The position numbers and the translations under genes are program-made. Below the pieces are notes generated by a model. That model was given only the letters and a program-made list of their open reading frames with translations. It did no database searches and was not told where the DNA came from. A stretch of DNA of 64,000 nucleotides. Source: Thiotrichaceae bacterium. Its GTDB lineage: Bacteria > Pseudomonadota > Gammaproteobacteria > SZUA-140. Numbering within the stretch: position 1 is the first letter of the stretch; the number at the start of each line of letters is the position of its first letter. Location of the stretch: assembly GCA_002401765.2 (NCBI GenBank), contig NVTY02000010.1:94421-158420 (forward strand). Direction: 5' to 3'. Positions 26,850 to 36,991 of the stretch are shown piece by piece.

Positions 26850-28271
26850 TTATAAATCAGCGGGATAGCGTTTCGTGATGGCCGTGATTTCATCCTGGCT
26901 GGCGAGGAAAGCATCAACCAATGCTGGATCAAAGTGTTTGCCACGCTGTTCTGTTATCCAGGTGATGACACGACTGGGTTCCCATGCCTCTTTATAGACT
27001 CTTCTGAAGGCTAATGCATCAAAAACATCCGCTAATGCAATGATTCGTCCGTAGATATGGATTTCTTCACCTTTCAAGCCCTGAGGGTAACCGCTACCAT
27101 CCCATTTTTCATGGTGTTGTAAGGCGATAATGGCACCCGTTTTAAGGATGTCACGCTCTGAATGGCTTAGCATGGTGTAACCGATGCGGGTATGGTTTTT
27201 CATGATCCTATGTTCCTCGTCAGTGAGGCGCCCCGGCTTTAACAGAATGCTGTCTGGGATGCCGATCTTGCCTAGATCATGCAGTGGTGCGGCAGCAGCG
27301 ATCAGATCAATGTCATTATCGGACAGGCCGATTTTACGTGCCAGTAATTGGCTATAAAGCGAGACGCGTTTGGTATGGTTGCTGGTCTCTTTGGAACGCT
27401 GTTCTTCAATCACACCCATGGTGAACACGGTTTCACGCAAGGTCTTTTCTATTTCATCATTCAGCGCAATCAGCTCATCATTCTTTTGCTGCAATAGATC
27501 TTGATGCGCAATGATCTTCGAGTTAAAGAGGTTGATCTCATTGGCAACGTTACTAAACTCTGCCGTTGCAAACTGGTCGGGACTGACGGGTTCTTTTTTC
27601 ACGTAAGCATCCATCGCTTTATCGATGAGGGTGTCGAGTGGCTCCTGTACATGGCGTTGGATGGTGCGCCTGGTGTTCATTAGAATGAGGGCCATGAATA
27701 CCAAGGAGAGGATCAACATGCCGGCGATGACCATGAGTGAATGATTGCGGTATTTCGATGCATCCATCTCGATATCCACTGCGCCGAGCACCGTTCCTTC
27801 AGCCACGTTATGACAGGCAAGGCAGTTGAGTGAGCCAACGGGTGAGGCGATGTACGGCACGACGACGCGAATAGTCGGATTGTATGTGAACTCATGCAGA
27901 ACGAATACTGGCTCCATTGTTTCAAAGGCCTTGCGTGCAATCGCATCTACATTATCCACTTCATGCTCAATGGCGCGACCGCGGCCGAATTGAGCGCTTA
28001 CTTCATTGCTGCGAATCACTGTGAGACGGTTGATCTGGTGTAGCTGCTGGATCTCCTCCAGAAAGTAGTCGCGTTTATCCATGATATCCGCTTTCATGTG
28101 GGCGGTGAGTCCGGCGCGGACTAATTCGGCATGGGACAGGGCCTGATCTTCTAGCGCCTGTATTGATAGCGCTCGAAAATTCAGCCCTGTGATGACCAGC
28201 ATAATGACTGCCAGTACAAGCAGGAAGTTGATCAGCGTTCTAACGGTAATTGTTTTGATACTGGGTTTCAT
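26850..28271 (-). CDS. Membrane HD-GYP phosphodiesterase with periplasmic c-type haem motif
   Basis: 473-aa sensor enzyme predicted to degrade cyclic di-GMP. Layout: membrane helix at about residues 12-32, a periplasmic DUF3365/Tll0287-like sensor with the covalent haem motif C150-L-A-C-H154, a second membrane helix at about 178-200, a coiled coil, then an HD-GYP domain. Key residues are visible: H299 region (SNHTKRV), HDLGKIGIPD (HD at 331-332), NHTRIGYTML, HHEKWDGSGYPQGLKGEEI (the GYP loop), and IALADVFDAL. The catalytic set appears complete. The haem suggests redox, oxygen or NO sensing that tunes cyclic di-GMP turnover. Monocistronic by spacing; its neighbours are unrelated. Confidence 0.9.
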   Translation of the reverse strand: MKPSIKTITVRTLINFLLVLAVIMLVITGLNFRALSIQALEDQALSHAELVRAGLTAHMKADIMDKRDYFLEEIQQLHQINRLTVIRSNEVSAQFGRGRAIEHEVDNVDAIARKAFETMEPVFVLHEFTYNPTIRVVVPYIASPVGSLNCLACHNVAEGTVLGAVDIEMDASKYRNHSLMVIAGMLILSLVFMALILMNTRRTIQRHVQEPLDTLIDKAMDAYVKKEPVSPDQFATAEFSNVANEINLFNSKIIAHQDLLQQKNDELIALNDEIEKTLRETVFTMGVIEEQRSKETSNHTKRVSLYSQLLARKIGLSDNDIDLIAAAAPLHDLGKIGIPDSILLKPGRLTDEEHRIMKNHTRIGYTMLSHSERDILKTGAIIALQHHEKWDGSGYPQGLKGEEIHIYGRIIALADVFDALAFRRVYKEAWEPSRVITWITEQRGKHFDPALVDAFLASQDEITAITKRYPADL

Positions 28272-28407
28272 AAAATCGACACTGCATTATGATCCAACTG
28301 CGATGTTAGCAGATCGGCTGATGCAGATGAAAACTAAACTTTAAGTACAGAAAGCTTGGTTTGGTGTTGCTAAGCCCCGTCGGGCAATAACGGATTGCGG
28401 TCCCTTC

Positions 28408-28875
28408 TTACAAGGTTAGACCCAGTATTATTCCACCGGAAATGAACCATTGACCGTTGACGCGCCGCAGGTGGATGGTTTCACGCATTTTTTTTGATTT
28501 GCCAGATGGGGTGAGTTTGTATTCAATCATATGGATTACGCGGGCGGTGTTCATGGCGATCGAAGGCGGTGCTTTCTGGTAGATGAACTCAATTTGCTCT
28601 TCTGTTGAAAAGAGTCGTTCAAGGTCGCCAATGACATTGTCGAGTGGTACGCCACTGCTAGAGTACTCTGGTAATAGAATGGATTTATAAAGGTCCATGT
28701 CTTTATTGTCGATCGCTTGCTTGCGTATCTCCAGAATTTTGTCGACGCCCGCGATTGACTCTTCAACCGGTACTTCAAACTCACAGGCGCTTAAAAAAAC
28801 GACTGCGAGCAGCGCGCAACAGAATTGAGTGAAACCATTAAGTGATTTTTTATCAGTGGCGGTGTGGTGAGACAT
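28408..28875 (-). CDS. Small lipoprotein, unknown function
   Basis: About 155 aa. The frame is open to 28968, but the ATG at 28875 has AGGAG nine bases upstream and begins a lipoprotein signal: a hydrophobic stretch ending in the lipobox LSAC (LLAVVFLSACEFEVP). The mature part is helical then beta-rich (VIHMIEYKL, ETIHLRRVNGQWFISGGIIL), reminiscent of NTF2-like/SnoaL folds where a polar pocket is formed by a cone-shaped sheet. No specific family assigned. It lies between the HD-GYP and M23 genes on the same strand with ordinary gaps. Confidence 0.7.
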   Translation of the reverse strand: MSHHTATDKKSLNGFTQFCCALLAVVFLSACEFEVPVEESIAGVDKILEIRKQAIDNKDMDLYKSILLPEYSSSGVPLDNVIGDLERLFSTEEQIEFIYQKAPPSIAMNTARVIHMIEYKLTPSGKSKKMRETIHLRRVNGQWFISGGIILGLTL

Positions 28876-28994
28876 GCATGTGGCTCCTGTGGTCATTAGT
28901 TTTACATTATAGCCTGATCCGGGTGCCAACGTGATGAGCAACGATAAGCCCCGGGGTTTATCGTTCACAATTGATAATGCTTATTAAATAGGCG

Positions 28995-29846
28995 CTATTT
29001 CTCATCACTCAGAAATAGCGCAGGATCGACGCGTGCATCATTCAGGCTAATTCCCCAGTGAAGATGAGGCCCGGTGACACGACCGGTGGCACCCACTGTG
29101 CCGAGCAGATCCCCTTGCTGTAGAATATCGCCTTCTTGAACGTCAATACGATCGAGGTGCAGGTACATCGTAATCAATCCCTGGCCGTGGTCAATGAATA
29201 CTGAGTTGCCATTGAAAAAATAGTCGCCCACATTGGTTACCGTGCCTGCCATCGGGGTGACTATTGGGGTGCCAGTTGGGGCTGCGATATCCATGCCGCT
29301 ATGCGGTTTGCGTGGCTGGCCATTGAACACTCGGCGCAGCCCAAATGAGCTACTGTGTCGCCCTTTAACGGGGGCGATAAAGGTCAGGTCTTTTAGTTCA
29401 CGCCCCTGCCAATGGGCTAGGGTTTTCTTTGTGCGTTTTTTTTCGCTGATGATGCGGTTCATGTCCTCCGCATAAGGGTTTACCTTGCGTTTATTGGTGA
29501 CCGTGAGGCCTTGTGTTTTATAGGCCTTATCTTTGATGTTAAAACTATGGACGATAATTTTACCCGATGCGCTCTGTTGTTTGATTTGTTGTGCGCCAAC
29601 TGTTGCGGTTAGGGGGATACCGACGACTGCCAGCCAGCGGCCATCTTTCTTGATGACCAATAGTGGCTTTTTATGGTAGTAAGCTGCAGGTGTTTCTTCT
29701 GCATTGTCGGCTGCCAGTTCGATCACCACCACCCCACCCGGTACGGCTGACACTTTGGGTAATGCATGTGTTGCATTGAATGAGAGCGCAAACAGTAATG
29801 CTAGGGTGTAGCGAGAGAGTGGCGGCAATAGTGCTTGATTAATCAT
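28995..29846 (-). CDS. M23-family peptidase (LytM type)
   Basis: Periplasmic zinc endopeptidase or regulator acting on peptidoglycan, about 283 aa. The signal peptide (YTLALLFALSFNATHALP) is followed by an N-terminal beta domain and the LytM domain: KPHSGMDIAAPTGTPIV gives the HxxxD zinc ligands and GPHLHWGISLN the HxH motif, so the active site looks complete. The nominal frame extends into xseA; the ATG at 29846 is the sensible start, overlapping the xseA stop (ATGATTAA arrangement), so the two genes are translationally coupled. Proteins with this layout often cleave cross-links during growth or division. Confidence 0.88.
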   Translation of the reverse strand: MINQALLPPLSRYTLALLFALSFNATHALPKVSAVPGGVVVIELAADNAEETPAAYYHKKPLLVIKKDGRWLAVVGIPLTATVGAQQIKQQSASGKIIVHSFNIKDKAYKTQGLTVTNKRKVNPYAEDMNRIISEKKRTKKTLAHWQGRELKDLTFIAPVKGRHSSSFGLRRVFNGQPRKPHSGMDIAAPTGTPIVTPMAGTVTNVGDYFFNGNSVFIDHGQGLITMYLHLDRIDVQEGDILQQGDLLGTVGATGRVTGPHLHWGISLNDARVDPALFLSDEK

Positions 29847-31245
29847 TAAAAATTTCCGTGACTTTGCATTGAAGTCGCCCTTGCGCCAGCTTGGTTTCGA
29901 TGGTGTCGCCAACAGCAGTATCATTGATATTGCGTAAAACGCGCCCGTCTTTATGGTGACACGTAATCGAAAAACCACGGCCGAGTGTTGCTAGCGGGCT
30001 CACCGCATCGAGTGCACGTGTCACACCTTGTAGTTGTTGCTGGCGCTGTTGTAGTGGTTGTTGAAACGCGCGTTGTAGACGCGAGCTGAGTTGTTGCTGA
30101 ACTGATTGCAACTGTTGGATGCGACGTTGAGGGTTGCGCAGTTGTAATTTACTAGCAACATGGCTCAGTTCTGCGCGGTGTTGCTGTAGGCGCTGTTTTA
30201 GATGGCGTTGCAGGCGCTGTTCAAGTCCGTCGAGCCGCTGCGCTTGTTGCCGAAGCTGTTGGCCGGGGTGCTGTTGTTGCAGTCTTTTTGATAACCAGCC
30301 AAGCCGTTGCTGGCCCTGTTTGAGTTGTAATTGTGTGGCGGTGTGCAGGCGTGATTGTAGTTGCGTAAAACGCTGCTGCCACTCGAGGCGATCTGGGCTC
30401 ACCAGCTCAGCCGCACCCGATGGGGTGGGTGCGCGCAGGTCGGCGACAAAGTCGGCGATGGTGAAATCGATCTCATGCCCCACGCCGGAGACCACCGGAA
30501 TGCGGCATCTGTGAATTGCGCGTGCCACTTTTTCATCATTAAAGGCCATCAGGTCTTCGAGTGAGCCGCCGCCACGCGCAATGATTAATACATCACACTC
30601 GTTGCGTTTGGCGGCGGTTTTGATTGCGTGCTCAATCTCGCCAGCGGCCGCCGCCCCTTGCACCGAGACGGGATAGACCACCACCGGTATGCTGGGGAAA
30701 CGTCGCGCCAGGATTTGCAGGATGTCACGCAGCGCGGCACCCGTAGGAGAGGTGATCACGCCGATCTGTGTTGGCAGTGTTGGCAGTGGTTTTTTGCCCA
30801 CCTGATCGAATAGCCCTTCCAACTCAAGGCGCTGTTTGAGTTCTTCAAAGGCACGTCGCAATGCGCCATCCCCCGCTTCTTCCATATGTTCGACAATCAT
30901 CTGATAGTCGCCGCGTGCTTCGTAAAGACTTAGCTGGGCGCGAATCAGTACTTGATCACCATTTTTAGGCTGGAAGCGCAGGCGGCTATTTTTGCCACGG
31001 AACATCGCGCAGCGGATCTGCGCTGAGGGGTCTTTGAGGGTGAAATACCAGTGACCCGAGGCGGGGCGGGAGAGATTTGAGATCTCCGCCTCCACCCACA
31101 CCAGCGGAAAATTGCCCTCCAGCAGGCCGCGCACCTCGCGATTAAGGCGTGAAACGCTGAAAATCTCGCGCTGAGGCCGCTTGGGGGCCTCCTTTGCAGC
31201 GGCTGGTGGGGTGTAGAAATCTCGGGTCTGGCTCATGGATCTCAT
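29839..31245 (-). CDS. xseA: Exodeoxyribonuclease VII large subunit
   Basis: Large subunit of the single-strand-specific exonuclease that trims DNA in both directions; cytoplasmic, working with several copies of XseB. 468 aa. N-terminal OB fold (FPLVWVEAEISNLSRPASGH, WYFTLKDPSAQIRCAMFRG), catalytic region (PTQIGVITSPTGAALRDIL, DVLIIARGGGSLEDLMAFND, PVVSGVGHEIDFTIADFVAD, RAPTPSGAAEL), then a long glutamine-rich coiled coil and a C-terminal LGRGFSI motif. The coiled coil is extremely Q/R rich in this copy. xseB is not in the window. The stop overlaps the M23 peptidase start. Confidence 0.95.
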   Translation of the reverse strand: MRSMSQTRDFYTPPAAAKEAPKRPQREIFSVSRLNREVRGLLEGNFPLVWVEAEISNLSRPASGHWYFTLKDPSAQIRCAMFRGKNSRLRFQPKNGDQVLIRAQLSLYEARGDYQMIVEHMEEAGDGALRRAFEELKQRLELEGLFDQVGKKPLPTLPTQIGVITSPTGAALRDILQILARRFPSIPVVVYPVSVQGAAAAGEIEHAIKTAAKRNECDVLIIARGGGSLEDLMAFNDEKVARAIHRCRIPVVSGVGHEIDFTIADFVADLRAPTPSGAAELVSPDRLEWQQRFTQLQSRLHTATQLQLKQGQQRLGWLSKRLQQQHPGQQLRQQAQRLDGLEQRLQRHLKQRLQQHRAELSHVASKLQLRNPQRRIQQLQSVQQQLSSRLQRAFQQPLQQRQQQLQGVTRALDAVSPLATLGRGFSITCHHKDGRVLRNINDTAVGDTIETKLAQGRLQCKVTEIFND

Positions 31246-31310
31246 GATAACACCTTGAACGAAATAGAGAATCCACCGTTTTATTGAACGCTAGTCATCG
31301 ATATTATCGG

Positions 31311-31339
31311 TTTACCGCAGCGACTGTACTCTCTATAAT
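31311..31339 (+). promoter_or_regulatory. Sigma70 promoter for guaB
   Basis: TTTACC at 31311-31316 and perfect TATAAT at 31334-31339 with 17-bp spacing, about 27 bp before the likely message start region and 34 bp before the guaB ATG. Confidence 0.65.
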
Positions 31340-31372
31340 ACCCGGCTAGTTTTTGATAGGGGTCTATATAGT

Positions 31373-32830
31373 ATGAGAATTGCTCAGGAAGCATTCACCT
31401 TTGATGATGTGCTGTTATTGCCAGATCATTCCACCGTATTGCCCAGAGAGGTTGACCTCAAAACCCGCCTGACGCGTGAAATTACCCTCAATATCCCGCT
31501 GATCTCATCGGCGATGGATACTGTCACCGAGGCACGGCTGGCAATTGCATTGGCACAAGAGGGTGGCATCGGCATTATTCATAAAAATATGACTGCTGAA
31601 CAGCAGGCCAATGAAGTACGCGCGGTGAAAAAATATGAGAGCGGCGTGATCAAAGATCCGATCACCGTACCGCCCAGCATCACCATTCGTGAAGTGATGG
31701 GCATCACCCGCGCCAACAAAATTTCAGGTGTACCGGTGGTCGATGGTGACGAACTGGTCGGCATTGTGACCGGGCGTGACCTGCGTTTTGAAACACAGTT
31801 AGACAACCCTGTTTCCAGCATCATGACGCCCAAAGAGCGTCTGGTAACCGTGAAAGAGGGTGCCGAGCGTGACGAGGTGTTGTCACTACTGCACAAACAC
31901 CGTATTGAAAAGGTACTAGTGATCAACGATAGCTTTCATCTGAAAGGGCTGATCACCGTTAAAGATATCCAAAAATCGACGGACTTCCCCAATGCCTGCA
32001 AGGATGATATTGGTCATCTACGGGTGGGCGCGGCAGTGGGTACCGAAGCAGATGGACGTATCGAAGAGTTGGTGAATGCGGGCGTTGATGTATTAATTGT
32101 CGATACCGCACATGGCCATTCACAAAAGGTGCTAGATCGTATTAGCTGGGTGAAAAAGAACTTCCCGGATCTACAGCTGATTGGCGGTAACGTCGGTACT
32201 GGTGAGGCGGCCAAGGCGCTGGCCGATGCCGGTGCGGACGGCGTAAAGGTGGGGATCGGGCCGGGTTCAATCTGTACCACGCGCATCGTGACTGGTGTTG
32301 GCGTACCGCAGGTCACCGCGATTGCCAATGTGGCCAAGGCGCTGGAAGGGACGGGTGTACCGTTGATTGCCGATGGTGGCATTCGTTTCTCCGGTGATCT
32401 GGCCAAGGCGATTGTCGCGGGCGCCCATGCGATCATGATCGGCAGTATGTTTGCCGGTACCGAAGAATCACCGGGCGAGGTGGAACTCTTTCAGGGGCGT
32501 TCTTATAAATCTTATCGGGGCATGGGCTCGCTAGGTGCGATGGCAGCTGCGCATGGTTCGAGTGACCGTTATTTTCAGGAAGGCAACCAGATTGAAAAGC
32601 TGGTGCCAGAAGGGATCGAAGGGCGTGTCGCATACAAAGGCAGCATGGTGGCGATTGTCCATCAGCTACTGGGCGGTGTGCGTGCCAGCATGGGGTATAC
32701 TGGTTGTGCCGACATTGAAGAGATGCGCCGCAAACCACGCTTTGTACGGGTCACTGGCGCAGGCATGAGAGAAAGTCACGTGCATGACGTGACGATCACC
32801 AAAGAAGCGCCGAACTACCGCATCGATTAA
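31373..32830 (+). CDS. guaB: Inosine-5'-monophosphate dehydrogenase
   Basis: Oxidises IMP to XMP with NAD, the committed step of guanine nucleotide synthesis; cytoplasmic tetramer. 485 aa, standard length. Starts [20 protein letters not shown]; tandem CBS domains occupy about residues 95-205 ([38 protein letters not shown]); catalytic loop cysteine in [15 protein letters not shown]; substrate-binding [15 protein letters not shown] and the flap [11 protein letters not shown] strong promoter lies directly upstream and the gene for GMP synthase follows after a REP-containing spacer. Confidence 0.97.
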   Translation: MRIAQEAFTFDDVLLLPDHSTVLPREVDLKTRLTREITLNIPLISSAMDTVTEARLAIALAQEGGIGIIHKNMTAEQQANEVRAVKKYESGVIKDPITVPPSITIREVMGITRANKISGVPVVDGDELVGIVTGRDLRFETQLDNPVSSIMTPKERLVTVKEGAERDEVLSLLHKHRIEKVLVINDSFHLKGLITVKDIQKSTDFPNACKDDIGHLRVGAAVGTEADGRIEELVNAGVDVLIVDTAHGHSQKVLDRISWVKKNFPDLQLIGGNVGTGEAAKALADAGADGVKVGIGPGSICTTRIVTGVGVPQVTAIANVAKALEGTGVPLIADGGIRFSGDLAKAIVAGAHAIMIGSMFAGTEESPGEVELFQGRSYKSYRGMGSLGAMAAAHGSSDRYFQEGNQIEKLVPEGIEGRVAYKGSMVAIVHQLLGGVRASMGYTGCADIEEMRRKPRFVRVTGAGMRESHVHDVTITKEAPNYRID

Positions 32831-32842
32831 GAATATGGATTG

Positions 32843-32910
32843 TGTCGTTCCGGCTAAGGCCGGAACCCAGCCTGATAGAACTGGACCCCGGCCTGTGCCG
32901 GGGTGACGGA
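32843..32910. repeat. Pair of REP-like palindromes between guaB and guaA
   Basis: Two hairpins in opposite orientation: GTTCCGGC taag GCCGGAAC followed by CCAG (32847-32870), then CTGGA CCCCGGC ctgt GCCGGGG TGACGG (32881-32909). The same CTGGA-(T/C)CCGGC...GCCGG-(A/G)TGACG unit recurs near 55247, 55390, 60798 and 63662. Confidence 0.7.
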
Positions 32911-32996
32911 ACTCAACTAAATGTAACGACAGTTTTGCGAAGAAACAGTTACGTTACTTTTCGCTACTTAATTAAAGAAAAGAAGACCATATCGCC

Positions 32997-34580
32997 GTGA
33001 CAGACCATAACATCCATTCTGACCGCATCCTGATTCTTGATTTTGGTTCGCAATATAGCCAGCTAATTGCACGTCGTGTACGAGAGGCCGGTGTCTACTG
33101 TGAACTACATGCATGGGATATGGATGAGCAGGCAGTGCGCGACTTCAACCCGAAAGGGATCATCCTTTCCGGAGGCCCAGAGTCAGTGACCGGTGGTGAT
33201 GATGCGCCGCGTGCACCGGACGCCGTGTTTCAGCTGGAAGTGCCGGTGCTCGGCATTTGCTACGGTATGCAGACCATGGCGGCACAGATGGGCGGTGAAG
33301 TGGAGAGTGCAGACCATCATGAATATGGTCATGCGCAGGTACGTGCTCGTGGTCATTCGCAATTACTGCTTGATATCGAAGACCACACCACGGTAGAAGG
33401 CTACGGTATCCTCGATGTGTGGATGAGTCATGGCGATCGCGTCAACAAACTGCCAGCAGGTTTTAAAGTGATTGCCAGCACAGAGAGTGCACCGATTGCC
33501 GGTATCGCGGATGAGTCGCGTGGCTATTATGGCCTGCAATTCCACCCTGAAGTCACCCATAGCCATCAAGGCAAGCGCATCATCGATCGCTTCGTTCATT
33601 TCATCTGCGGTTGTGAGCAGTTGTGGACCGCTGAAAATATTATTGAAGATAGCATTGTGACCGTGCGTGAACGGGTAGGTACCGATGAGGTCTTATTAGG
33701 TCTATCCGGTGGTGTTGATTCATCCGTAGTGGCTGCGTTGTTACATAAAGCAATTGGCGACCACCTTACCTGTGTCTTTGTTGATAACGGTCTGTTGCGC
33801 CTCAATGAAGGTGACCAGGTGATGGCGACTTTTGCTGAGCACATGGGTGTGAAGGTGATTCGTGTCGATGCCGAAGCCCGTTTTTTGAGCGCGCTTGAAG
33901 GCGTTGATGAGCCGGAGAAAAAACGAAAAATCATTGGCAACCTCTTCATCGAAGTTTTTGAAGAAGAGGCAGATAAGCTTAAGAATGTGAAGTGGCTGGC
34001 ACAAGGTACTATTTATCCTGACGTGATTGAGTCGGCCGGTGCCAAGAGTGGCAAGGCGCATGTGATCAAGTCACACCACAACGTCGGTGGCCTGCCAGAA
34101 AATATGAAGCTGAAACTGGTCGAGCCACTGCGTGAACTCTTTAAAGATGAAGTGCGCCGCTTAGGGGTAGAGCTAGGGCTTGCGCATGAAATGGTCTACC
34201 GTCATCCTTTTCCAGGGCCCGGCCTGGGTGTGCGTATTCTAGGTGAAGTGAAAAAAGAGTATGCTGATCTACTGCGTCGCGCCGATGCGATCTTCATGGA
34301 AGAGCTGCATAATCACGACTATTATCAAAAGGTAAGCCAAGCGTTCACCGTTTTTCTGCCGGTGAAATCAGTGGGCGTGGTGGGTGATCAACGTCGTTAT
34401 GAATACGTCATCGCTGTGCGCGCGGTAGAGACCATCGATTTCATGACCGCGCGCTGGGCGCATCTTCCTTATGAATTATTAGAGATAGTTTCGAGTCGTA
34501 TCATTAATGAAGTATCGGGTATCGCGCGTGTTACCTATGATATTTCAAGTAAGCCACCTGCCACGATTGAGTGGGAATAA
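32997..34580 (+). CDS. guaA: GMP synthase (glutamine-hydrolysing)
   Basis: Amidates XMP to GMP using glutamine and ATP. 527 aa with an N-terminal class I amidotransferase (catalytic Cys in [12 protein letters not shown]; His/Glu in [12 protein letters not shown]) and a C-terminal ATP-pyrophosphatase domain (P-loop [17 protein letters not shown]) plus dimerisation region ending [11 protein letters not shown]. The start used is GTG at 32997; the ribosome site is weak. It is cotranscribed in principle with guaB, but the 166-bp gap contains REP hairpins that may uncouple the two. A clear terminator follows at 34597. Confidence 0.97.
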   Translation: MTDHNIHSDRILILDFGSQYSQLIARRVREAGVYCELHAWDMDEQAVRDFNPKGIILSGGPESVTGGDDAPRAPDAVFQLEVPVLGICYGMQTMAAQMGGEVESADHHEYGHAQVRARGHSQLLLDIEDHTTVEGYGILDVWMSHGDRVNKLPAGFKVIASTESAPIAGIADESRGYYGLQFHPEVTHSHQGKRIIDRFVHFICGCEQLWTAENIIEDSIVTVRERVGTDEVLLGLSGGVDSSVVAALLHKAIGDHLTCVFVDNGLLRLNEGDQVMATFAEHMGVKVIRVDAEARFLSALEGVDEPEKKRKIIGNLFIEVFEEEADKLKNVKWLAQGTIYPDVIESAGAKSGKAHVIKSHHNVGGLPENMKLKLVEPLRELFKDEVRRLGVELGLAHEMVYRHPFPGPGLGVRILGEVKKEYADLLRRADAIFMEELHNHDYYQKVSQAFTVFLPVKSVGVVGDQRRYEYVIAVRAVETIDFMTARWAHLPYELLEIVSSRIINEVSGIARVTYDISSKPPATIEWE

Positions 34581-34596
34581 CGATTAGCTTCTTTAT

Positions 34597-34624
34597 AAAG
34601 GCAGCAGAGATGCTCGCCTTTTTT
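34597..34624 (+). terminator. Rho-independent terminator after guaA
   Basis: AAAGGC and GCCTTT arms, strengthened by an inner GCA/TGC pair around a GAGA loop, followed by six Ts; 16 bp after the guaA stop. Confidence 0.75.
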
Positions 34625-35094
34625 ATGATAACACCTAGCCTAATGGGCATAATCACTATGCGGATGAATGGCTCAAGGCTAACATGCCAAGTTTGGACAC
34701 AGCAACCTGCATGGCCCCTGAGATTCTTAATAGTCGCTGGATAGCGCCTGCGGCATACCAGGGCAAGGCCATTCCTTGACGCCGCGGCTGAAATCTTGTT
34801 GGCCAATGTATAACTTAATTTTTGCGTGGTCATTTTTTGTGATGGGCGCCTGAGTAATTTACAAATACTATATTTCCTTGCCTTAACCCTTTACCAATCC
34901 GCGTGTATGGTGGAAAGTAATCGATAACAAATGTATGGTAACGGCACTATGCAATTTTGTAGGCTGGGTAAGTGAGTAAAATCGAGGTGTCTTGAGAGGA
35001 GGGGGCGCTTCATGCGGAGATCTGTGTGAGGTGCCGTGAGATCAGTATTCCTACCGCGACCACTAGAAATAATGAATCTGCCAATGATACGCAA
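34625..35094. other. Intergenic region with a short unrecognised coding remnant
   Basis: About 470 bp. One plus-strand frame (about 34649-34778) reads NHYADEWLKANMPSLD and then CMAPEILNSRWIAPAAYQG without a start codon. It looks protein-like, but I cannot name it. The rest shows nothing clear; no strong hypX promoter was found. Confidence 0.3.
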
Positions 35095-36819
35095 ATGAAA
35101 ATTTTACTGATATCAACCGCCTTTAATGGTCTAACTCAGCGATTTTATACTGAATTAATAGATGCTAATTACAATGTATCTGTAGAATTGCATCATGGTG
35201 ACAATGAAAAGTTACTAACAGGTGTGAATATTTTCAAGCCTGATCTAATTCTGTGTCCTTTTTTGACTCGCCATCTCTCGGCAGATATTTATAAATCTTA
35301 TCCTTGTATTATTGTTCACCCGGGTATTAAAGGAGATAGAAGCGCCTCGTCTTTAGACTGGGCTATTCAGAATAATTTATCTGAATGGGGGGTTACCTTG
35401 TTACAAGCTGATGAAGAGATGGATGCTGGTGATATATGGTCTAGCAATACCTTTCCTATGCGATTGGCGACAAAAAGTAGTATTTATAATCGCGAGGTAA
35501 CCGAAACCTCGGTTAAATGTTTATGGGAGGTTTTAGCCCATTTTGAATCGCTCGACTTTACGCCCGAACCGTTAGATTATAAAAAACCTGATGTTAAAGG
35601 GCGGTTTCAGCCATTTATGAAGCAGTATGATAGATGTATTAATTGGCAAGCTGAGACCAGCGACGAAATTATAAGGCATATTCACGCCGCAGACGGGTCA
35701 CCAGGGGTTTTAGATGAGATCTATGGGCAAGCAGTATTTTTATATAATGCATATAAAGAACCTTATTTGACCGGGAAAGCTGGCGATATTATTGCAACCG
35801 CTAACCAAGCTATTTGTAGAGCGACAATCGACGGTGCAATATGGATTGGACATTTAAAACGTAAAGTAATGACGGGTGCGAAAACTATAAAACTGCCTTC
35901 AACTACAATACTCGCTAATTTACTCCCGACAGAGATCAATAACATTGAAATTGATTACAGAAAAGCAGGTAAACAACTGCCTTGCCAAGAACTGTGGTAC
36001 TCGTTAGAAGATCGTGTTGCTTATTTGCATTTTGAATTTCACAACGGAGCTATGAATACTCAGCAATGTGAATTGCTTTTGGGAATGTATCAACATATTG
36101 CTACTTTACCGGTTAAAGCGATTGTATTGTTAGGTGGGGCTGACTTTTGGTCAAATGGAATTCATTTAAATACTATTGAGGCGGCAGAAAGATCAGGAGA
36201 TGAATCATGGCTTAACATTAATGCTATTAATGACATTATTCAGCAGCTGATCACCACAACTGATAAGTTAACTATTTCTGCTATGGCTGGAAATTCAGGT
36301 GCTGGGGGCGTTATGTTAGCTTTAGGCGCTGATTATATTCTTGTTAGGAAAGGTGTCATTATGAATCCATACTATAAAAGTATGGGCGATTTATTTGGTT
36401 CTGAATACTGGACATATTGCTTACCTAAGCGTGTGGGTAGAAAAAAAGCAATAGAAGTCACCGAGCAATGTTTACCAATTAGTACTGTTTATGCGGAAAA
36501 AATTGGTTTGGTGGATAAGGTGCTTGATAATAATCATGCGATTTTTTATGCGCAAGTCAAAAGATTTGCTCAGTTACTTATTTCAGATGATGTATCCTTA
36601 CAGGCAGTTTTACATAAAAAATCAGAAAAACTTCATAGGGATGAATCAAAGAAGTCGTTGGATTTATATAGAAAAGAAGAGCTGAAAAATATGTATGTCA
36701 ACTTTTATGGTAACGACAAATATCATAAAGCTCGATATTGTTTTGTGTTTAAAATTCCATGTGGTGAAACGCCTAGTAATATTGCACTTCATCGAAAAAA
36801 ACAATCCCCTATTGTGTAA
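35095..36819 (+). CDS. hypX: HypX/HoxX-like hydrogenase maturation factor
   Basis: Two-domain enzyme that makes the CO ligand of [NiFe]-hydrogenase from formyl-tetrahydrofolate under aerobic conditions. 574 aa from the ATG at 35095; the open frame begins earlier at 35026, but homologues start at MKILLISTAFN. N-terminal formyltransferase-like half: CIIVHPGIKGDRSASSLDWA, WGVTLLQADEEMDAGDIW, KSSIYNREVTE, IHAADGSPGVLDEIYG. C-terminal crotonase-like half: VLLGGADFWSNGIHLN, GNSGAGGVMLALGADY, NPYYKSMGDLFGSEYWTY, LPKRVGRKKA. No hydrogenase structural or other hyp genes lie in the window. The gene is visibly richer in A and T than its neighbours, suggesting separate ancestry. Confidence 0.9.
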   Translation: MKILLISTAFNGLTQRFYTELIDANYNVSVELHHGDNEKLLTGVNIFKPDLILCPFLTRHLSADIYKSYPCIIVHPGIKGDRSASSLDWAIQNNLSEWGVTLLQADEEMDAGDIWSSNTFPMRLATKSSIYNREVTETSVKCLWEVLAHFESLDFTPEPLDYKKPDVKGRFQPFMKQYDRCINWQAETSDEIIRHIHAADGSPGVLDEIYGQAVFLYNAYKEPYLTGKAGDIIATANQAICRATIDGAIWIGHLKRKVMTGAKTIKLPSTTILANLLPTEINNIEIDYRKAGKQLPCQELWYSLEDRVAYLHFEFHNGAMNTQQCELLLGMYQHIATLPVKAIVLLGGADFWSNGIHLNTIEAAERSGDESWLNINAINDIIQQLITTTDKLTISAMAGNSGAGGVMLALGADYILVRKGVIMNPYYKSMGDLFGSEYWTYCLPKRVGRKKAIEVTEQCLPISTVYAEKIGLVDKVLDNNHAIFYAQVKRFAQLLISDDVSLQAVLHKKSEKLHRDESKKSLDLYRKEELKNMYVNFYGNDKYHKARYCFVFKIPCGETPSNIALHRKKQSPIV

Positions 36820-36991
36820 TGAGCCGCTGAAAATAATTGCCTTTGGTGGTTAATATTTAAAGGTGCGTAGCACAATGGCGCTCTTCGCGCCATTTGCGGC
36901 AGACGGTAAGGCCACGCATGTTCCTAGTGTCGGCATGTGCAGTGAGTTGATAACCCAATGGTCAGGCGCTAATGGCTTGTATATAGTCGTG
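36820..36991. other. Short intergenic region with hairpin
   Basis: A perfect 8-bp hairpin AATGGCGC tcttc GCGCCATT at about 36872-36892 may end the hypX message; only three Ts follow. No gene recognised. Confidence 0.35.

Noticed and set aside
32843..32910. Hairpins between guaB and guaA as a transcription terminator
   Set aside because: Neither hairpin is followed by a T run, and the units match the dispersed REP-like family elsewhere in the window.
35026..35094. 23-residue N-terminal extension of HypX
   Set aside because: Known HypX proteins begin with the MKILLISTAFN-type strand; the extension is unlike any domain and lacks a ribosome site.
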